Source: Trichomonas vaginalis G3
Taxonomy: Eukaryota; Parabasalia; Trichomonadida; Trichomonadidae
DNA length: 64,000 bases
Assembly: GCF_026262505.1 (NCBI RefSeq)
Contig: NC_067206.1
Span: 11,303,507 to 11,367,506, forward strand
Direction: 5' to 3'
Part shown: piece by piece, positions 51,180 to 63,394 of the stretch
Position numbering within the stretch: position 1 is the first letter of the stretch
Layout of the letters: every line of letters starts with the position of its first letter
Notes under the pieces: model-generated
What the model was told of the DNA's origin: nothing
The model's input: the letters and a program-made list of their open reading frames with translations, nothing else
Database searches by the model: none
Translations under genes and position numbers: made by a program

Positions 51180-51599
51180 CCATTTATTTTTACGCTTGAC
51201 TTCAGATGGCTCAGGTAGCTCTATAAGGTAAATTGTCTTGTCAAATCCTTCTGGCATTCCAAGTTCTTCCTTCCGACATTCCGAGTCCTTCCATCCGACA
51301 TTCCGAGTCCTTCCTTCCGACAAGAAAAAAATTTCCGACAACTGGAAAAAAATTTCCCGACAACTGGAAAAAATTTTCCAGTTGTCCGTCCGTAAACCAT
51401 TCAAATTTTCGAAAATTGAGAACTTTTTTCCCGACAACTGGAAAAATTTTTCCCGACAACTGGAAAAAAATTTCCCGACAACTGGAAAAAATTTTTCCGA
51501 CAACTGGAAAAGTTCTTCTTCCGACAGGACACAAACGAATGTCCGACGTACCACCAACCGACAGCCCAAAGCCAGAAGAACCGACAGCCCCAGCACCAC
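51180..51599. repeat. CGACAACTGGAAAAA repeat array
   Basis: About eight copies of a 20-22 bp unit CGACAACTGGAAAAAWTTTT occur on either strand between 51325 and 51515, preceded by CCTTCCGACATTCCGAGT units (51265-51325). A related but different array (CCTGTCTGATGAAAAATTTT) stands at 21333-21790. No genuine coding frame. Confidence 0.85.
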
Positions 51600-52502
51600 A
51601 ACAGACTAAGACCAAAACACTTACATTTTTACGCTTGACTTTTACAATTTGAACTTTGTTCGCGTAGATGTGAATTCTGAAAGAAGTATGAGGGTCTTGT
51701 ATGACTTTGTACTTCTCCCATAGTTCATGTCTGTCAAACTTACCTGCCATGGACTCTTTCATAAGTTCCATGAAATCGTCTTCGGACAATCCAGGGAAAA
51801 GTATGATATCAGTAAGTATTCTTTTAACATCCTTACTTAAACTCTTTGCTGTCTGTACACAAATGACAACTGAGATGTTAAAGTGTCTGAGCTTCTTAAG
51901 AATTCGACACATATCTTGTTCTCTGTTCTTTAACAAAGGATGAGAAGCAAAGTCATCTAAGATAAGAAGACACCTATGAGGGTATGTCTTCCAATCGTAA
52001 GATTGCAATTTCTTTCGAAATGTATTCTATCTCTTTCTGTTTGTTTCTGAAGTGTTTCTTCTCTAATATTCTCTGCATTTCCTCATTTGGGTCTTTAAAC
52101 TTAGAATACATACTCATTTATAGCATTGTACTTCAAAACTCTTCTTTGTACTTCTTTATTCCAATCCAACAACTCAGAGTCTTTTTATACATACTAACTT
52201 AGACTTTTTATAATATCTTTGAACGAATTGACGGTTTGGTCAAATTGACCAGAAGTACTACAAATGACTACTAACTCATAGAATGGGTTCTTCTCATCTA
52301 GTTCTTGTTGTTGTGCAGCCATTTTAAGATAAGTGAAAGTCTTACCCGACCCAGGCGGTGCGATTAGACCTGTTATACCATTCTGAGCAAATAAGAACTT
52401 GTCATGTATAGGCTTTATCTGAGCATTTTCTAACTTCCTCTTGTTCTTGTTTAAAACATTCTCAAATTTCTTGTCAATGTCAGCAAACTTTTTTTCTAAC
52501 AT
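51600..52502 (-). pseudogene. Packaging ATPase remnant (C)
   Basis: Walker A APPGSGKT lies near the N-terminus and Walker B LLILDDFAS with a downstream VVICVQTAKSL further on, the order of A32/FtsK-like packaging ATPases. It should pump DNA into capsids. The copy is broken. Divergent from 52538. Confidence 0.78.
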
Positions 52503-52537
52503 ATTTTTAGAAAAATTAAAATTTTATCTTTTAGAAA

Positions 52538-52992
52538 ATGTCTAGCGATTTCGCTATCTATATTCGAGACAAACTTTTTGACAGCAAAACATCTGTCGAC
52601 CATAAAATCTTACATAGTGTAAACAAGAAAGGTGAATTTGTTCTAAAGTTCTGTTTCTGGGAATATGACAAGAACCATAAAACATTAAGCAGAGAAGTCT
52701 TAAAATTTGTCAATGACAGACTTGTTGACAGAGATGACGCCTCTTGGAGAGATGAAGTCCAACAAAAGTTCTTAGAATGCAAAGAAGACACATGCGCTGT
52801 TCTTGAAGATGAAATAGGAAACAGAATAGAAGAGCTATTAAAGGACAAAGAACTTTTACATAAATATGGTTCTGAGAAATTTGACATAACTCCACCAGAA
52901 AAGAAGAAGAAAGAGAGAAGAAAGAAAAGAAAGTAGAAGAAGAGAAGAAAGAGCCAGAGCCAGAGCCAGAGAAAAAGAAATTTGACATGTAA
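52538..52992 (+). CDS. Charged-tail Polinton protein
   Basis: It begins MSSDFAIYIRDKLFDSKTSV and has a helical middle (VNDRLVDRDDASW...) and a highly charged Lys/Glu/Arg tail. Counterpart of 18958-19412. It is divergent from the ATPase across 35 bases. The extreme C-terminal end may not be in the original frame. Function unknown. Confidence 0.5.
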
Positions 52993-53006
52993 AAAAAATT
53001 TTATTT

Positions 53007-53425
53007 TTAGAACATTTCTGGGTCAATGTCAATGTTCTCTTCCTCTTTAGGAGCAAACACTGGCTTAGACTCTAAAATCTTTTTACCCAATTTACCTTGA
53101 ACTTCAACTATCTTAGACTCATAATATTCATAGTCGTCTGCTTTCTTTGGTTCATAAGGTATAACAAGTTTGTATGCTTTGCCTTCTTTAAGGTTTGAAA
53201 ACCTTCTGTCAAAATTTTCTTGACTGCTAACAAACCTTCTATGTCTAAGTCTTCAAATTTCGCACCATTTTTAGTCACAATAGCAAACTTAACTGGTTCG
53301 ATGTTCCAAACTTTGTCAAATGTAGACTTTTCAAAATGGTAGAAGTAAACATTCAAATAAGCGAATGGGTCTAGTTCTTCTTTGACTTCTGTCATGTACT
53401 TGTTGACTGAAATATATTTCGTCAT
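53007..53425 (-). pseudogene. Polinton protein of about 140 residues, unknown (C), remnant
   Basis: Counterpart of 18520-18942: MTKYISVNKYMTEVK, central KFAIVTKNGAKF, acidic tail. Convergent with 52538. Broken. Confidence 0.45.
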
Positions 53426-53460
53426 CTTTTCTATCGGATAAAAAAATATTTTTTTTAAAT

Positions 53461-54694
53461 TTACTCAGAAAAATTTTTCTTTGTATATACGCCGTTCTGT
53501 ATGTCTAAAAGATTTTTGACATTTGCCAAGAATGTTCGTTTAGACGCTGCCATATAACCATACTCTTGACAATACTGTTTATATGAATCGTACAATGACC
53601 TTTCATCTAAACACTCAAAGTTAGTCTCATCTATAAACAGTTCATATACACTCTTGTTTGCTTCTAACAATGTTTGTCTCTCTTCGGTATATGGAATTTG
53701 TCTTGGATTGAACTTAGAAATATCTAATGTCATGAAATATGAGAACAAGTGGTTGTAAAAGTTAGGTGTCAAAGTTTCTGCTAAGTCGTCAAAATATTCT
53801 GTATCTTGCATATGAGCTTCTGACGTTCTGACAACTACATATCTTCTGTCAGAACTTTCTAACTTCATCGGAACGGCGTTGTTTGAAACCATGATGAAAT
53901 TTGCAACATTTTCACAAACTCTTTGGTCTTTATATTTTCTTTCAACAACTCCAACTTTGTCTGTTATAAGACTCTTCAAAGCATCTGAGTTCAAAACTTT
54001 TGTTGTATCTATACTTTGAAGTTCGTTACATACTATAGTTTCATATTCTCTATTGAAGAGTTAAATTTACCGCAGATGTTTCTAAGTTTGTCATATTCGG
54101 ATTCGAATAGCCCTCTAACAGTTTGCATAAGATATCTGTAAAGAAAGTGTTCTTACCAGTTCCTTGTTTTCCAATTATAATGAGAGCAGTTTCATTTTTA
54201 GCACTTGGATGTTGTAAGATGTTTGCAAACCAACATAAGATATACTCATAGACTCTTTCGTTTCCATTGCATATAATTTCTTTTGACATGGTCTAACCAA
54301 GCTTCTATAATATTTTCTTTCCATTCTACTTGTTCGTATTATATCCAGTGAAGATAGAATAGAAGTTTGGAGAAGGTGTATAAAACTTTATACCACGAAC
54401 TGAAAAATCTTCTAACTTTGACAATAAGATATCCCAAGCATCTAACATCTTCATGCCAACTTGTACAACTTTTATTTTCTTAAGTTTCTGTTTACATTCT
54501 TGTTCTGAAACTATTGTTGCTCTTGGTTTGTTAAAGACAACATCCCATTCTTTCATAACATAACATTCTGGGGCAGAGTCAACATAAATGACTAAACGTT
54601 TCAAATTCTCGACTGCTTTGTTATAGTCTCGAAATGGACACATATTTCTGAATGCTTGGAAGTCATAAAAATCTGAAACATCTATTCTGTACAT
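53461..54694 (-). pseudogene. SF3 (D5-like) helicase remnant (C)
   Basis: IIIGKQGTGKNT, a Walker B region and NFIMVSNN are all visible, with the N-terminal MYRIDVSDFYDFQAFRN and a C-terminal winged-helix-like segment (RSLYDSYKQYCQEYGYMAAS), a common tail of D5-type helicases. Broken. It starts after TTTTTATAAAA. Confidence 0.8.
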
Positions 54695-54723
54695 TTTTAT
54701 AAAAATAAAAAAAAATATTTTTT

Positions 54724-55527
54724 TTATTCTTGACTTTGTTCTTGAGCTATTTGTTGCATTTGTTGTTCTTGAGCTATTTGTTGTTGAAGTTGTTCTTGTA
54801 ATACAATACTTTCACCAGTTGCATCTTCCAATTCGAAACTTTCTGCCGTCATTGACAAATACATAGGACATAAAAGTTTTACAGGAACAAAGTTTGCGTC
54901 AACTAAGGTTAAGTTTATGTTTGCTAAAGTGTTTGAGTTTACTAAAGCTGAAAACTCTGCATTCGAATGAACAATAGGCAAACCAGCAGAGAAAGTGTTG
55001 TTTTATACGCATAAGTATCTTTTGGTCATAGTAGTTTCTGTCGACATTCGAATAACACTTTGAACCTAAGTTTGAAACAATATATAAAATAGGTGTACTT
55101 AAAGTCAATGGAACAGACATTCCTTGTATGACACCTTTTCCTGTTATAGGAAACTGTTGGTAGTAAAAACCAGATATAAGTTTTGTATTATAGCTCATAT
55201 TGTTTATAGTAAACTCAGTCGACATCCAAACATAATGAAACCTGCTCTAGTTGCAGCACATGTTACACTCGTCCTTAAAGTATTAAATAAGTCAACAAAA
55301 CCTGTTGGTGGTATATCTGAGTAAGTATCTTCAAAGGAGTATTTTTACCATTCACAACAATAAAATCTTTCTGGTGTCAAAAGAGCAAAAACAGGCTTTA
55401 GTCGTCATTGTGTTTAAAGTTAGTTTACAATATCGTCCTTGAGGACTTTGTAAGTTTGTTGTTATAGAATTATATTGACTCAGGGTTTTTTAGTCGTAAT
55501 AGTATAAACCACTATGTCTTCTGCCAT
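54724..55527 (-). pseudogene. Putative minor capsid protein remnant (C)
   Basis: Counterpart of 16426-17222, with the same beta-rich blocks and Gln-rich tail. Broken. Confidence 0.4.
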
Positions 55528-55576
55528 TTTACTTAGCAAATAAATTTTAATGAAATGTTGTGGTCGTCAAATATTT

Positions 55577-55810
55577 TTATAACGTCTGGGAAACTATATT
55601 TTAAGTTCAACGTTTCACCTCCTTTCATAAACGTATATCTTGTCAATGACATTATATGAAACACCACAGCAACTAATGTCGGGTTCTATTTCTTTTGATG
55701 TTTATATCGTCTGCCTCTGTCAAAAGTTTCAATAGTTCTTTCAAAATTTCATGAGGTGCGATGACATATGAGTTCACTTTTACAGGGTTGTGTTCGACCA
55801 AGTTTAACAT
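55577..55810 (-). pseudogene. Small Polinton protein (76-residue family), remnant
   Basis: Counterpart of 16147-16377 (MLNLVEHNPVKVNSYVIAPH). Broken. Located just after the 100-residue gene as in B. Confidence 0.4.
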
Positions 55811-56114
55811 TATACCTAAAGCTGACAAATCTTCTCCTGAGTTTTAAGTTTGTCTTTAAGTTGTTGGTAGTCGTTTCGAATATCTGCAACAGAACTTAAG
55901 TCTCTGCTAACTTCAGGATATGTTGGTTGTTCTTTTACAGGAACAATTGTTATACCATCTTCGTCTTCGTATGGTTTCCCCACTTCAACATCTCTTTCTT
56001 TGACATTGACAACAACACTTGACTGTTTGTTTGAGTTGGTGAATTTAACTTCACATCTGCCACCGCCATTAAACCTTTTGAAACACTCACGCTTCTATTT
56101 TTCGGAAATGACAT
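55810..56114 (-). pseudogene. Small Polinton protein (100-residue family), remnant
   Basis: Counterpart of 15845-16147 (MSFPKNRSVSVSKG). Broken. Divergent from 56132 across 17 bases. Confidence 0.5.
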
Positions 56115-56131
56115 TTTACTTAGAATAAAAG

Positions 56132-56340
56132 ATGGACGTATTCGAGTATCTCTTCGAATTGAAGCAGAACAAAGTTTACACACACAAACAATACAAATAC
56201 ATTGACAGAATAGTTCTTTACACAAACAATGGAAAATGTTATAGAATAGCAGTCTTTGCTGAACCTAAATATTTTCATAAAGCAAAAGAAAGTTGGTATA
56301 ACCGAGATGGTGAAAGTTCTTGACGTGACAAAGATATAAC
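56132..56340 (+). pseudogene. Small Polinton protein (72-residue family), remnant
   Basis: Counterpart of 15608-15826 (MDVFEYLFELKQNKVY). Its 3' part departs from the B copy. Short divergent spacer with TTTTACTTAGAATAAAA. Confidence 0.45.
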
Positions 56341-56445
56341 AACAAAACTTACAAGATATTTCTAAAGGTAAGTTTATAATACAATTTTATGTCAAAACTG
56401 GCGTACTGTCAATATTTGACGGAGAGAAGTCAGTTCAAGAACAAC

Positions 56446-58055
56446 TTACTGACCTGCTGCCAAAATCTGCTCGATGGAAGCTGTCGTTATGCCAATCTGA
56501 GGAGCCCCAGCAGGTTTCATCGAACGAATCTTCAAAAGAGCATCTTCCGTGAAAAGTGCTATTGGTTTTGTAAACTTCTTTGCTTTCAATTCATCTGGAC
56601 CGTCTCTGTCACCAGTATATTGTATTTGTACAGTACCAACAGTTGAAATACCACCCATAAAGTCTTTCTGAGTCAGCAAATGGAATGCCAAGCCAAAAGT
56701 TTGAACGGTCTCCATTTGTATATTGAGTTTTTTGACCTCCTGTATGAGTCCATACTTTCACATATGGCATAATAGAACTTTGCATTTCAGGGTTAATGGT
56801 TGTTGTGAAGTTGTTGTTAAAGTTCATAGCATCTAATGTCAAGTTGTATGACCTCATATCCTCAACTGTAGAATATTCTTCTCTTGGATAATATTTGCCA
56901 TCTATGTTTATATGATATTTAATACAGGGTTGTAGAAACAAGAATAGTCATTTATAGTTCGTCTGAACAGTACAAACATAGTATCTGCATGTTTCATTGC
57001 AGTTGTTAAAGCAATATCTGTTCTTGCACCTGGGTCAGCACTTTGGTTTCCAACTTCACCTGCAAAGTCTTTGACAGATATTTGGTGTATAGGGAACATA
57101 AGTGGAACTGCCAATATATTTGGCAGCTAAAGCATTTGAAATATCTGGGTCCAACATATAGACTGCAAGTCTGCTTTCTATCTCTTGCATTCAAATTTTT
57201 CGCATGTGAACTTAACTGGGTCCCAAGCAGTTCCAGCAGCATTGAAATAATAGTTTACTTCAGTGTTGAGGTTTGAAAACAAAGTCTAAGTCAACTTTTG
57301 TCTTTGCAAAAGTCGGCGAATGACGTTTTATTTGTTCCCGTTACGTCTGTAAGAGTGAATGCGGTCTTGTGTGTTTGGTGCAATGACTAAGTTATTTTTG
57401 CTTGAGTAAGTTCAATAGAAATTTTTCCTGCCCAGTTTGGCAAGTATCTTAAAAACCTGAAGATGAGGAAAGATGACAAAGGAACTCTAAGTTTCAGTTT
57501 TACTTTAGTGGCAGCAGTTCCATCTGAACCAGAAAGGTTAACATAAACTCCTGGAACGTTAGGGTCAAGTCTTCTTATTTTCTCAATAGTTGCATACTGG
57601 TCTGTTTGTTCTCTCGCTTGTGGTTGTACTGAGTTTCTCAAAGCGAACCATTCATAGTTTGCCCATGTTACTGTTTGAACTAAGTCAGAGTTAGAATATA
57701 TCTTATATCCCATGAAAACTTCTGGAGCATATTGGTATCCGACATAGAAAATTCCATTGCAACCTTTCTTGTCAGACAACTTTGGCAGAAGGTTTTATTT
57801 CAATGTCTTGTTCCACGTATAAGAATGAGTTGTCAATAGAAATAATATGAAACCTGTCGCAAGCAATATCTACTGTTGTTGAAGAACCTTCTCCAAACTC
57901 ACCTACATTTCCATAAGAAACAGCAGTTGTATATTCGTAAGTTCCAGGAACTATTTCTGACCTTCTAATGGCATTGTCGCATTCGTTATACCATTCGAAA
58001 CATTTCCATTCATGGCATCCAAAACTGTTGGCGTTATATTCTGAGCGGCGTACAT
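56446..58055 (-). pseudogene. Major capsid protein remnant (C)
   Basis: Counterpart of 13915-15515. It keeps the same blocks (WAGKISIEL, KYHINIDGKYYPREEY, PYVKVWTHTGGQ) and the C-terminal GITTASIEQILAAGQ. Broken. Leader TTTTTACTCATATGAA. Confidence 0.65.
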
Positions 58056-58087
58056 TTCATATGAGTAAAAATATAGAATAGTTGGAT

Positions 58088-60703
58088 TTATATGTCATAA
58101 TAGAACCCACGTGGACCAAGCTTTACTTTCTTCCTGACTGAGTTTTTAACTCTTCTTTTTCCTTCATTGCCCTCTGCTTGAAGTTGTTGCATCTTTGCAT
58201 TATGTTCATCTAGTATGTTGCAAATTTCCCATGTCCTTTTTGCCTTTTGGCTCTGGTCGCCCATCTCAGGTAACCTATATCCTAGAAAGAGTTTGTCATA
58301 GTCTGTATTTGAGTCTTTGCGTATTGTTTGCATGACTCTTTCCTGAGTTTCTGGTTCAAGCTCTTCAAACAGTGCCTGTCCATATGGAATATGCTCGTTT
58401 CCAAATATATGTTTTTGTAGCCATTCTGGTTTTCTTTCCATGTTACCAACAATATCTTTTGTGAATGGGAAAGCTTTTACCCAATCTTTCAGTCTTGCGT
58501 CGTTTATTTCTGTAGTTGGTTTTATTTTGTCAAGGAACATGTTTTTCAATACTAACATTTCATTTGGTACTGTCCATTTGAGTTTTCTTAAATATTCATC
58601 CCTTCTCAGTTCATTGTCTGCAAAGTAAGTTTTTATGACATTTTGTAAACTTTCATTTGCAAGGTCATGTACAATAGGTTCTCTTCCTTCGCTCTCCCTA
58701 ACTTTCTTTCTAAACTCTTCACCAAATATACCATCTCTATGGTTCTGTGTAGTTCTTTGAGATAAATGTTCTAGAACGTCAGGTGTTATATTTCCATCAG
58801 CCATGTTCATTTCATACTGGTCCAAAATATCTGCATGTTTCATATCTTTCAATGGCATTAAAGCCGCGCTTAAAATACCAGCTATATCTGGTTCACCATT
58901 GACTTCCATTGCGTCTACAACTTCTTGGAATTGAGGTTGTAAGTTTATGAACCACCTATCTGGATTAGCTTTATGACCCCATCTCATTGTAGTTCCATCG
59001 TCTGCAGAAACAAAAGTAGGTTTGTTTCCATCTTGGTTAGGTTCTGAATGAACTTTAAACAATGTTTCATTTCTATATGTTTTCTTGAAATTTAACCTTT
59101 TATTTTCACCGAGTTCATCGAAGATTGAACGTTAAATGCTCGTAAGTAAAAAGGGTTGTTGTATTTGTGTACATTTTTTTTCAGTTCTTCCATTCTATGC
59201 TGAATATTTTCATCTGGTGTTGGAGTCTTTTGTATGTCGGCAAACATTTTTCGATATTCTTCTACTATGTCAGCCGAATTTTTTTTAGACTCTTGGAAAT
59301 ATTCCATATTCTCCGCATACTCTTGTTGAGGGTCAAGATTTTTCGGCTGTTCCAAATCTTCATCTAGTTCTGTGAAGTTAGTTTCCAAAGGAAGGACTTG
59401 TTCGTTTCCTTCAGGCTCTTCTAGCTGTTGTTGCTGAACTATTTCTTCCATGTCTGGTTGTATCTGAACTTCTTCCTGTGGAGTTTCTTGTACCTCATCT
59501 GCTGGCATTTCATATATTCCGAGACCGTTTTCAACAATTTCCCTATCTACGTCATCCGCATTCATAAGCTTTTGTTCTTTCGTTCCGTCTCTATTTTTTA
59601 CGCGTTTTCATGACGAAAGTTGAATTGTCATTTAGCTCTGACATCAAATATCTCGGAGTAAATTCGTTCATGTCATTTGGATGATATGCTATTAAATCAT
59701 ATCCCTTAGCGAGCTTGTATTTTCCAGGTTTGAGATTATATCCGTTTTGGTGCTGAGCCATAAAGCTAAATAGGTTCGGGTCAGTATTTCCATCCTTGAA
59801 CTTTCTAATAGCTTCTTTATATCTGTCACTAAAGTCAACAGTATCTGGGAAACCACACTCTTCTTTAAGCATTTTTAAGAATTCTTGGTTTCCTTGTTCT
59901 CTACTTCTTTTATGTCCTTGCTCTGTTTGTGGTTGTTGTTGTGCAGGGTTTTGAAACTGTTGGTTGCTGTGCTGGTTGTTGTGTTGGTTGTTGTGCTGGT
60001 TGTGGAGGTGGTTGTTGTGCATGCCTGTGTCTGTGTCCATGTGACGATGTAAATGTTCTAGGTAGTCCTGGTGCAGGTGCTTCTCTTGGAGGGTTTGGTG
60101 GTATATAAGTTCCACCAGCTGGCACATATGTTCCATCTGCAGCGTAATGTCCTACCTGACTTTTCGTTTTTAAGAAAGCATTTACTAGGTCTGTTTTGGT
60201 CTGTTGTAACTCTTTTTCTTGACTTTTCACAACAGTTGCTCTAACGGCGTCATAGGCACTTTGAACTGCCTGTCTCGTTGCTGCATCTGTTATTTTCGTC
60301 ATATTTTGTGCTACTTCTTTTAACTCTTTGTCGAAACCTTCAGACTTCAGTTTCTTTCCAGATGAGAAGTCGTTCACTTGTTTCACCTTACTATGAAGAG
60401 CTTCGAAAGCGTTCTTAAAGTCAGCATTTGTTAAAGCTTCATTTGAACTGTCTTCATCCGCTTGTATTTTTGTCCTTATTGACCCTATGAGTTGGGCTGC
60501 TTTAGCGTTGGCTTGGGCATCTAACCAGTCATTGTTAGCTTTTATATATTCTGCGCTTTTCATTGCCTTTTGCATGGCTGCGTCGTTATTTTTACTTTCT
60601 TGTGCTAAGTTTTCATACTGTACGGTTTGGTTTTGCAACTGTAAAAGTTTTTCTGCCTTTACATTTGCTTCAACTTCTTTTATATATACTCATCGCTATC
60701 CAT
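58088..60703 (-). pseudogene. Large structural-type protein (906-residue family), remnant
   Basis: Counterpart of 11162-13882. The GGTYIP and PAQQP repeat sections differ in number from the B copy, showing repeat expansion or loss. The C-terminal half is long and mostly open (58088-59062). Broken overall. Confidence 0.65.
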
Positions 60704-60726
60704 ATATGTCTTCAGGGCTTTTTGTT

Positions 60727-61278
60727 TTATCTCTTCATCTTTCAGTACTTTATATCGAGTAGTATGGTTTTTCAAATTTACAACATCTTGTTCCATTTTT
60801 GCTACTTCTGCTGCTTTTTCTGACACTTTTTCGCATATTCCTCTGTACTTAGTTCTTTCAGTTGTTCTTCTTTCTTCTTTTTCTCTACGTTTAACTCATT
60901 GAGTTTCTTTGTGTGTCTGTCATATTCTAGTTTCTTTTCGTTTTCACTTATTTGCTTCTGTATGTCTATGTTTGACTTTTTGACATCTGATATTTGATTT
61001 TTGAGTGAACTCAAATTCATTTGACTTTGAGGGTTATATGCTGTTCCGTCTGCAGCTCCACCATAGCCTGCCATTTTCGCTAAAAGTGCCGCTCTTAAAC
61101 CTCCACTCTGTGCACCAACAACTCGGTTTAAAAGCATAGGATTGCTTGACATTTGTTGCAACATAGTGGGGTCATTCATCATTTGTTGTTGCAACTGTTG
61201 TTGTGGTGTCAGTTTTACTATTGGATGTTTCAATGCTCTCTTCCTCTTACGTATATTCTTACGTATCTTACGTGGCAT
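60727..61278 (-). pseudogene. Basic coiled-coil protein (183-residue family), remnant
   Basis: Counterpart of 10587-11138: basic N-terminus, Gln/Met stretch and coiled coil. Broken. An initiator-like TCACTT precedes its ATG. Confidence 0.6.
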
Positions 61279-62331
61279 TTTAAGTGAAGTTAAAAAGCGG
61301 TTTTTGACAGATGTTTTATTGTGACTTCTTCGTAAAGACTTTGTTGAGATTTCTTCGTAAATGACCCAAAAATATATTTTAGGGTAGAAGGGTATATCTA
61401 CCCCGTTTTCTACCCTCTTTTCTACCCTCTTGAATTTTCATGAATTTCTTCGTAAAGACTTTGTCAAGACTTCTTCGTAAAGACTTTGTTAAGACTTCTT
61501 CGTAAAGACTTTGTCAAGACTTCATCGTAAAGACTTTGTTGAGATTTCTTCGTAAAGACTTTGTTAAGACTTCTTCGTAAAGACTTTGTTGAGACTTCTT
61601 CGTAAAGACTTTGTTGACTTCTTCGTAAAGACTTTGTCAAGACTTCATCGTAAAGACTTTGTTGAGATTTTTCGTAAATGACCCTAGTAGTATATTTTTG
61701 GTGTAAATTTCATGAAAATTCAAGAGGGTAGAAAAGAGGGTAGAAAACGGGGTAGATATACCCTTCTACCCTAAAATATATTTTTGGGTCATTTACACTC
61801 ATGAACTTTCTTGTCTATGTTTTGTTAAGACTTCTTCGTAAAGACTTTGTTGAGACTTCTTCGTAAAGACTTTGTTGAGACTTCTTCGTAAAGACTTTGT
61901 CAAGACTTCATCGTAAAGACTTTGTTAAGACTTCTTCGTAAAGACTTTGTTGAGACTTCTTCGTAAAGACTTTGTTGAGACTTCTTCGTAAAGACTTTGT
62001 CAAGACTTCATCGTAAAGACTTTGTTGAGATTTCTTCGTAAATGACCCTAGTAGTATATTTTTGGTGTAAATTTCATGAAAATTCAAGAGGGTAGAAAAG
62101 AGGGTAGAAAACGGGGTAGATATACCCTTCTACCCTAAAATATATTTTTGGGTCATTTACACTCATGAACTTTCTTGTCTATGTTTTGTTAAGACTTCTT
62201 CGTAAAGACTTTGTTGAGACTTCTTCGTAAAGACTTTGTCAAGACTTCATCGTAAAGACTTTGTTGAGATTTCTTCATAAAGACTTTGTCAAGACTTCAT
62301 CGTAAATATTTTGTTGAGATTTCATTTATAC
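61279..62331. repeat. Right subterminal repeat array of Polinton C
   Basis: About 25 units of a 25-bp sequence (AAAGACTTTGTTAAGACTTC followed by TTCGT, with TAAG/TGAG/CAAG variants) are interrupted by three GGGTAGA hairpin repeats (61380-61440, 61720-61790, 62085-62150). A higher-order unit of about 364 bp repeats, with ACCCTAGTAG at 61681 and 62045. The 25-bp units are the inverse of those at 37398-37655. The motif AAGCGGTTTTTGACAGATGT is at 61296. Confidence 0.9.
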
Positions 62332-62378
62332 TCATTCATCCTCAGGGCTAGAAGGCACGAAGTGCCTGGAAGCCCCAC

Positions 62379-62415
<37 letters not shown>
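62332..62415. repeat. Right terminal inverted repeat of Polinton C
   Basis: Starts TATACTCATTCATCC, then the GGGCT/AGCCC and GGCAC/GTGCC hairpin, CACTGCC and 33 T. It mirrors 36948 to about 37015. Confidence 0.9.
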
Positions 62416-62417
<2 letters not shown>

Positions 62418-62788
62418 TATACTTTGAAATATTGTTATCCGATCTTTTCTTTTAAAAACGGAATAGTGAATTTACACTTAATTCACATTTATATTCAGTG
62501 TGGAAAACGACAACATACAAATCTCCTAAATTATTCAAAGCTTGCAATTAAGAAAGGATCACACCATGATGAAACGATTTTAAATATTTACATCAAATGC
62601 AAATAAGCCATAGAAAAATAAACTATCGATCATACTTTTTCATTGACAGAGTTTTCATTTCATTTGATAAGTTTGGAATTAAAAACTCAAAGAATAAGGG
62701 GAATATTTTAGAAAATTTGCTTATGATGGAAAATTATATTAAATTCATTGTTATCTAATATAAATATTTTAAATTATATTTTTCAAAT
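62416..62788. other. Intergenic, no supported gene
   Basis: AT-rich. A 60-codon frame (62424-62606) has no start context or similarity that I recognise and is not called. Confidence 0.5.
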
Positions 62789-63364
62789 TTATTCAAGATC
62801 AATTTTTGTAATACCATTCTTATCGACAAGCTTAACAATGAATCCATGTGGAGCTACTGTAAATCTTTGCTTGATCTGATTTAATGCCAATTTCATGAGT
62901 TCTTTACCTTCTTCTAATGTCATACCTTCTTTGAAATGTTTATCAAAGACAGACATAACGAAATATTGGCAATAGCCCTGTGCACCATAAGGAATACTTT
63001 GCAATGTACCCAAATAATCCATAAAGTATAGATGTGGTTTTCCATCATAACCAGACAGAAGCATGTTAACTTCGTATGGACTCTTTCTTACAGCTTTAGC
63101 CATAGTATGTCTGATAAAGTGAGCAAGAGCATCGCTTGAGAGTTCAACACCATTTCTAAACTTATACAATGCGACATTTCCTTGAAGAAATTCGGATAAT
63201 TGAAGGCAATCACCTGTTTCACCGGACATAGCTAACGCATGTCTGTCGTCTAATTGTGCAATTCGGTCATAGTTTTCGCTCATGCAGATAATTGAGGAAG
63301 AAACAGATGAGTCAGCTGCTATTAAAACCCAATCTGGTCCTTGAAGTCCAACAATGCTAAGCAT
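62789..63364 (-). CDS. PSMB2: 20S proteasome beta subunit, PSMB2 (beta-4) type
   Basis: This 191-residue protein belongs to the 20S core ring. MLSIVGLQGPDWVLIAADSSV at the start, GETGDCLQLSEFLQGNVALYKFRNG, VNMLLSGYDG, LYFMDYLGTLQSIPYGAQGY and the final VDKNGI match the PSMB2/Pre1 subunit, which lacks a propeptide and is not catalytic. The start at 63364 gives the normal length and N-terminus; an in-frame ATG at 63394 would add ten residues not found in the family. It acts in cytosolic and nuclear protein turnover. Confidence 0.92.
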   Translation of the reverse strand: MLSIVGLQGPDWVLIAADSSVSSSIICMSENYDRIAQLDDRHALAMSGETGDCLQLSEFLQGNVALYKFRNGVELSSDALAHFIRHTMAKAVRKSPYEVNMLLSGYDGKPHLYFMDYLGTLQSIPYGAQGYCQYFVMSVFDKHFKEGMTLEEGKELMKLALNQIKQRFTVAPHGFIVKLVDKNGITKIDLE

Positions 63365-63394
63365 TTTTTTTTTGAAAAATTCAATTTGACCCAC

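Larger units (their letters stand above)
36948..62415. mobile_element. Polinton/Maverick C, broken, about 25.5 kb
   Basis: It is bounded by a 28-A run at 36948 and a 33-T run ending at 62415, with matching GGCAGTGGGGCTTCC hairpin ends. TATTA at 36944-36948 and 62415-62419 may be a 5-bp target duplication. Orientation is opposite to B. It carries the fullest gene set of the three copies, including polymerase B, KilA-N and GIY-YIG genes, but lacks the 328-residue terminal gene of B, having repeat arrays in its place. Perhaps thirty breaks are spread over its genes. Similarity to A and B suggests recent amplification. Confidence 0.93.

Noticed and set aside
51241-51600. Long open frames on both strands across the CGACAACTGG array, one of them running on from the ATPase gene
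   Set aside because: They are translations of a short tandem repeat; the amino acid pattern repeats with the DNA unit and has no other support.
61318-62331. CRISPR-like regular array
   Set aside because: Units follow one another without unique spacers and the genome is eukaryotic; this is a tandem repeat.
62424-62606. 60-codon frame right of element C
   Set aside because: No initiator, no recognisable similarity and strongly AT-biased composition.
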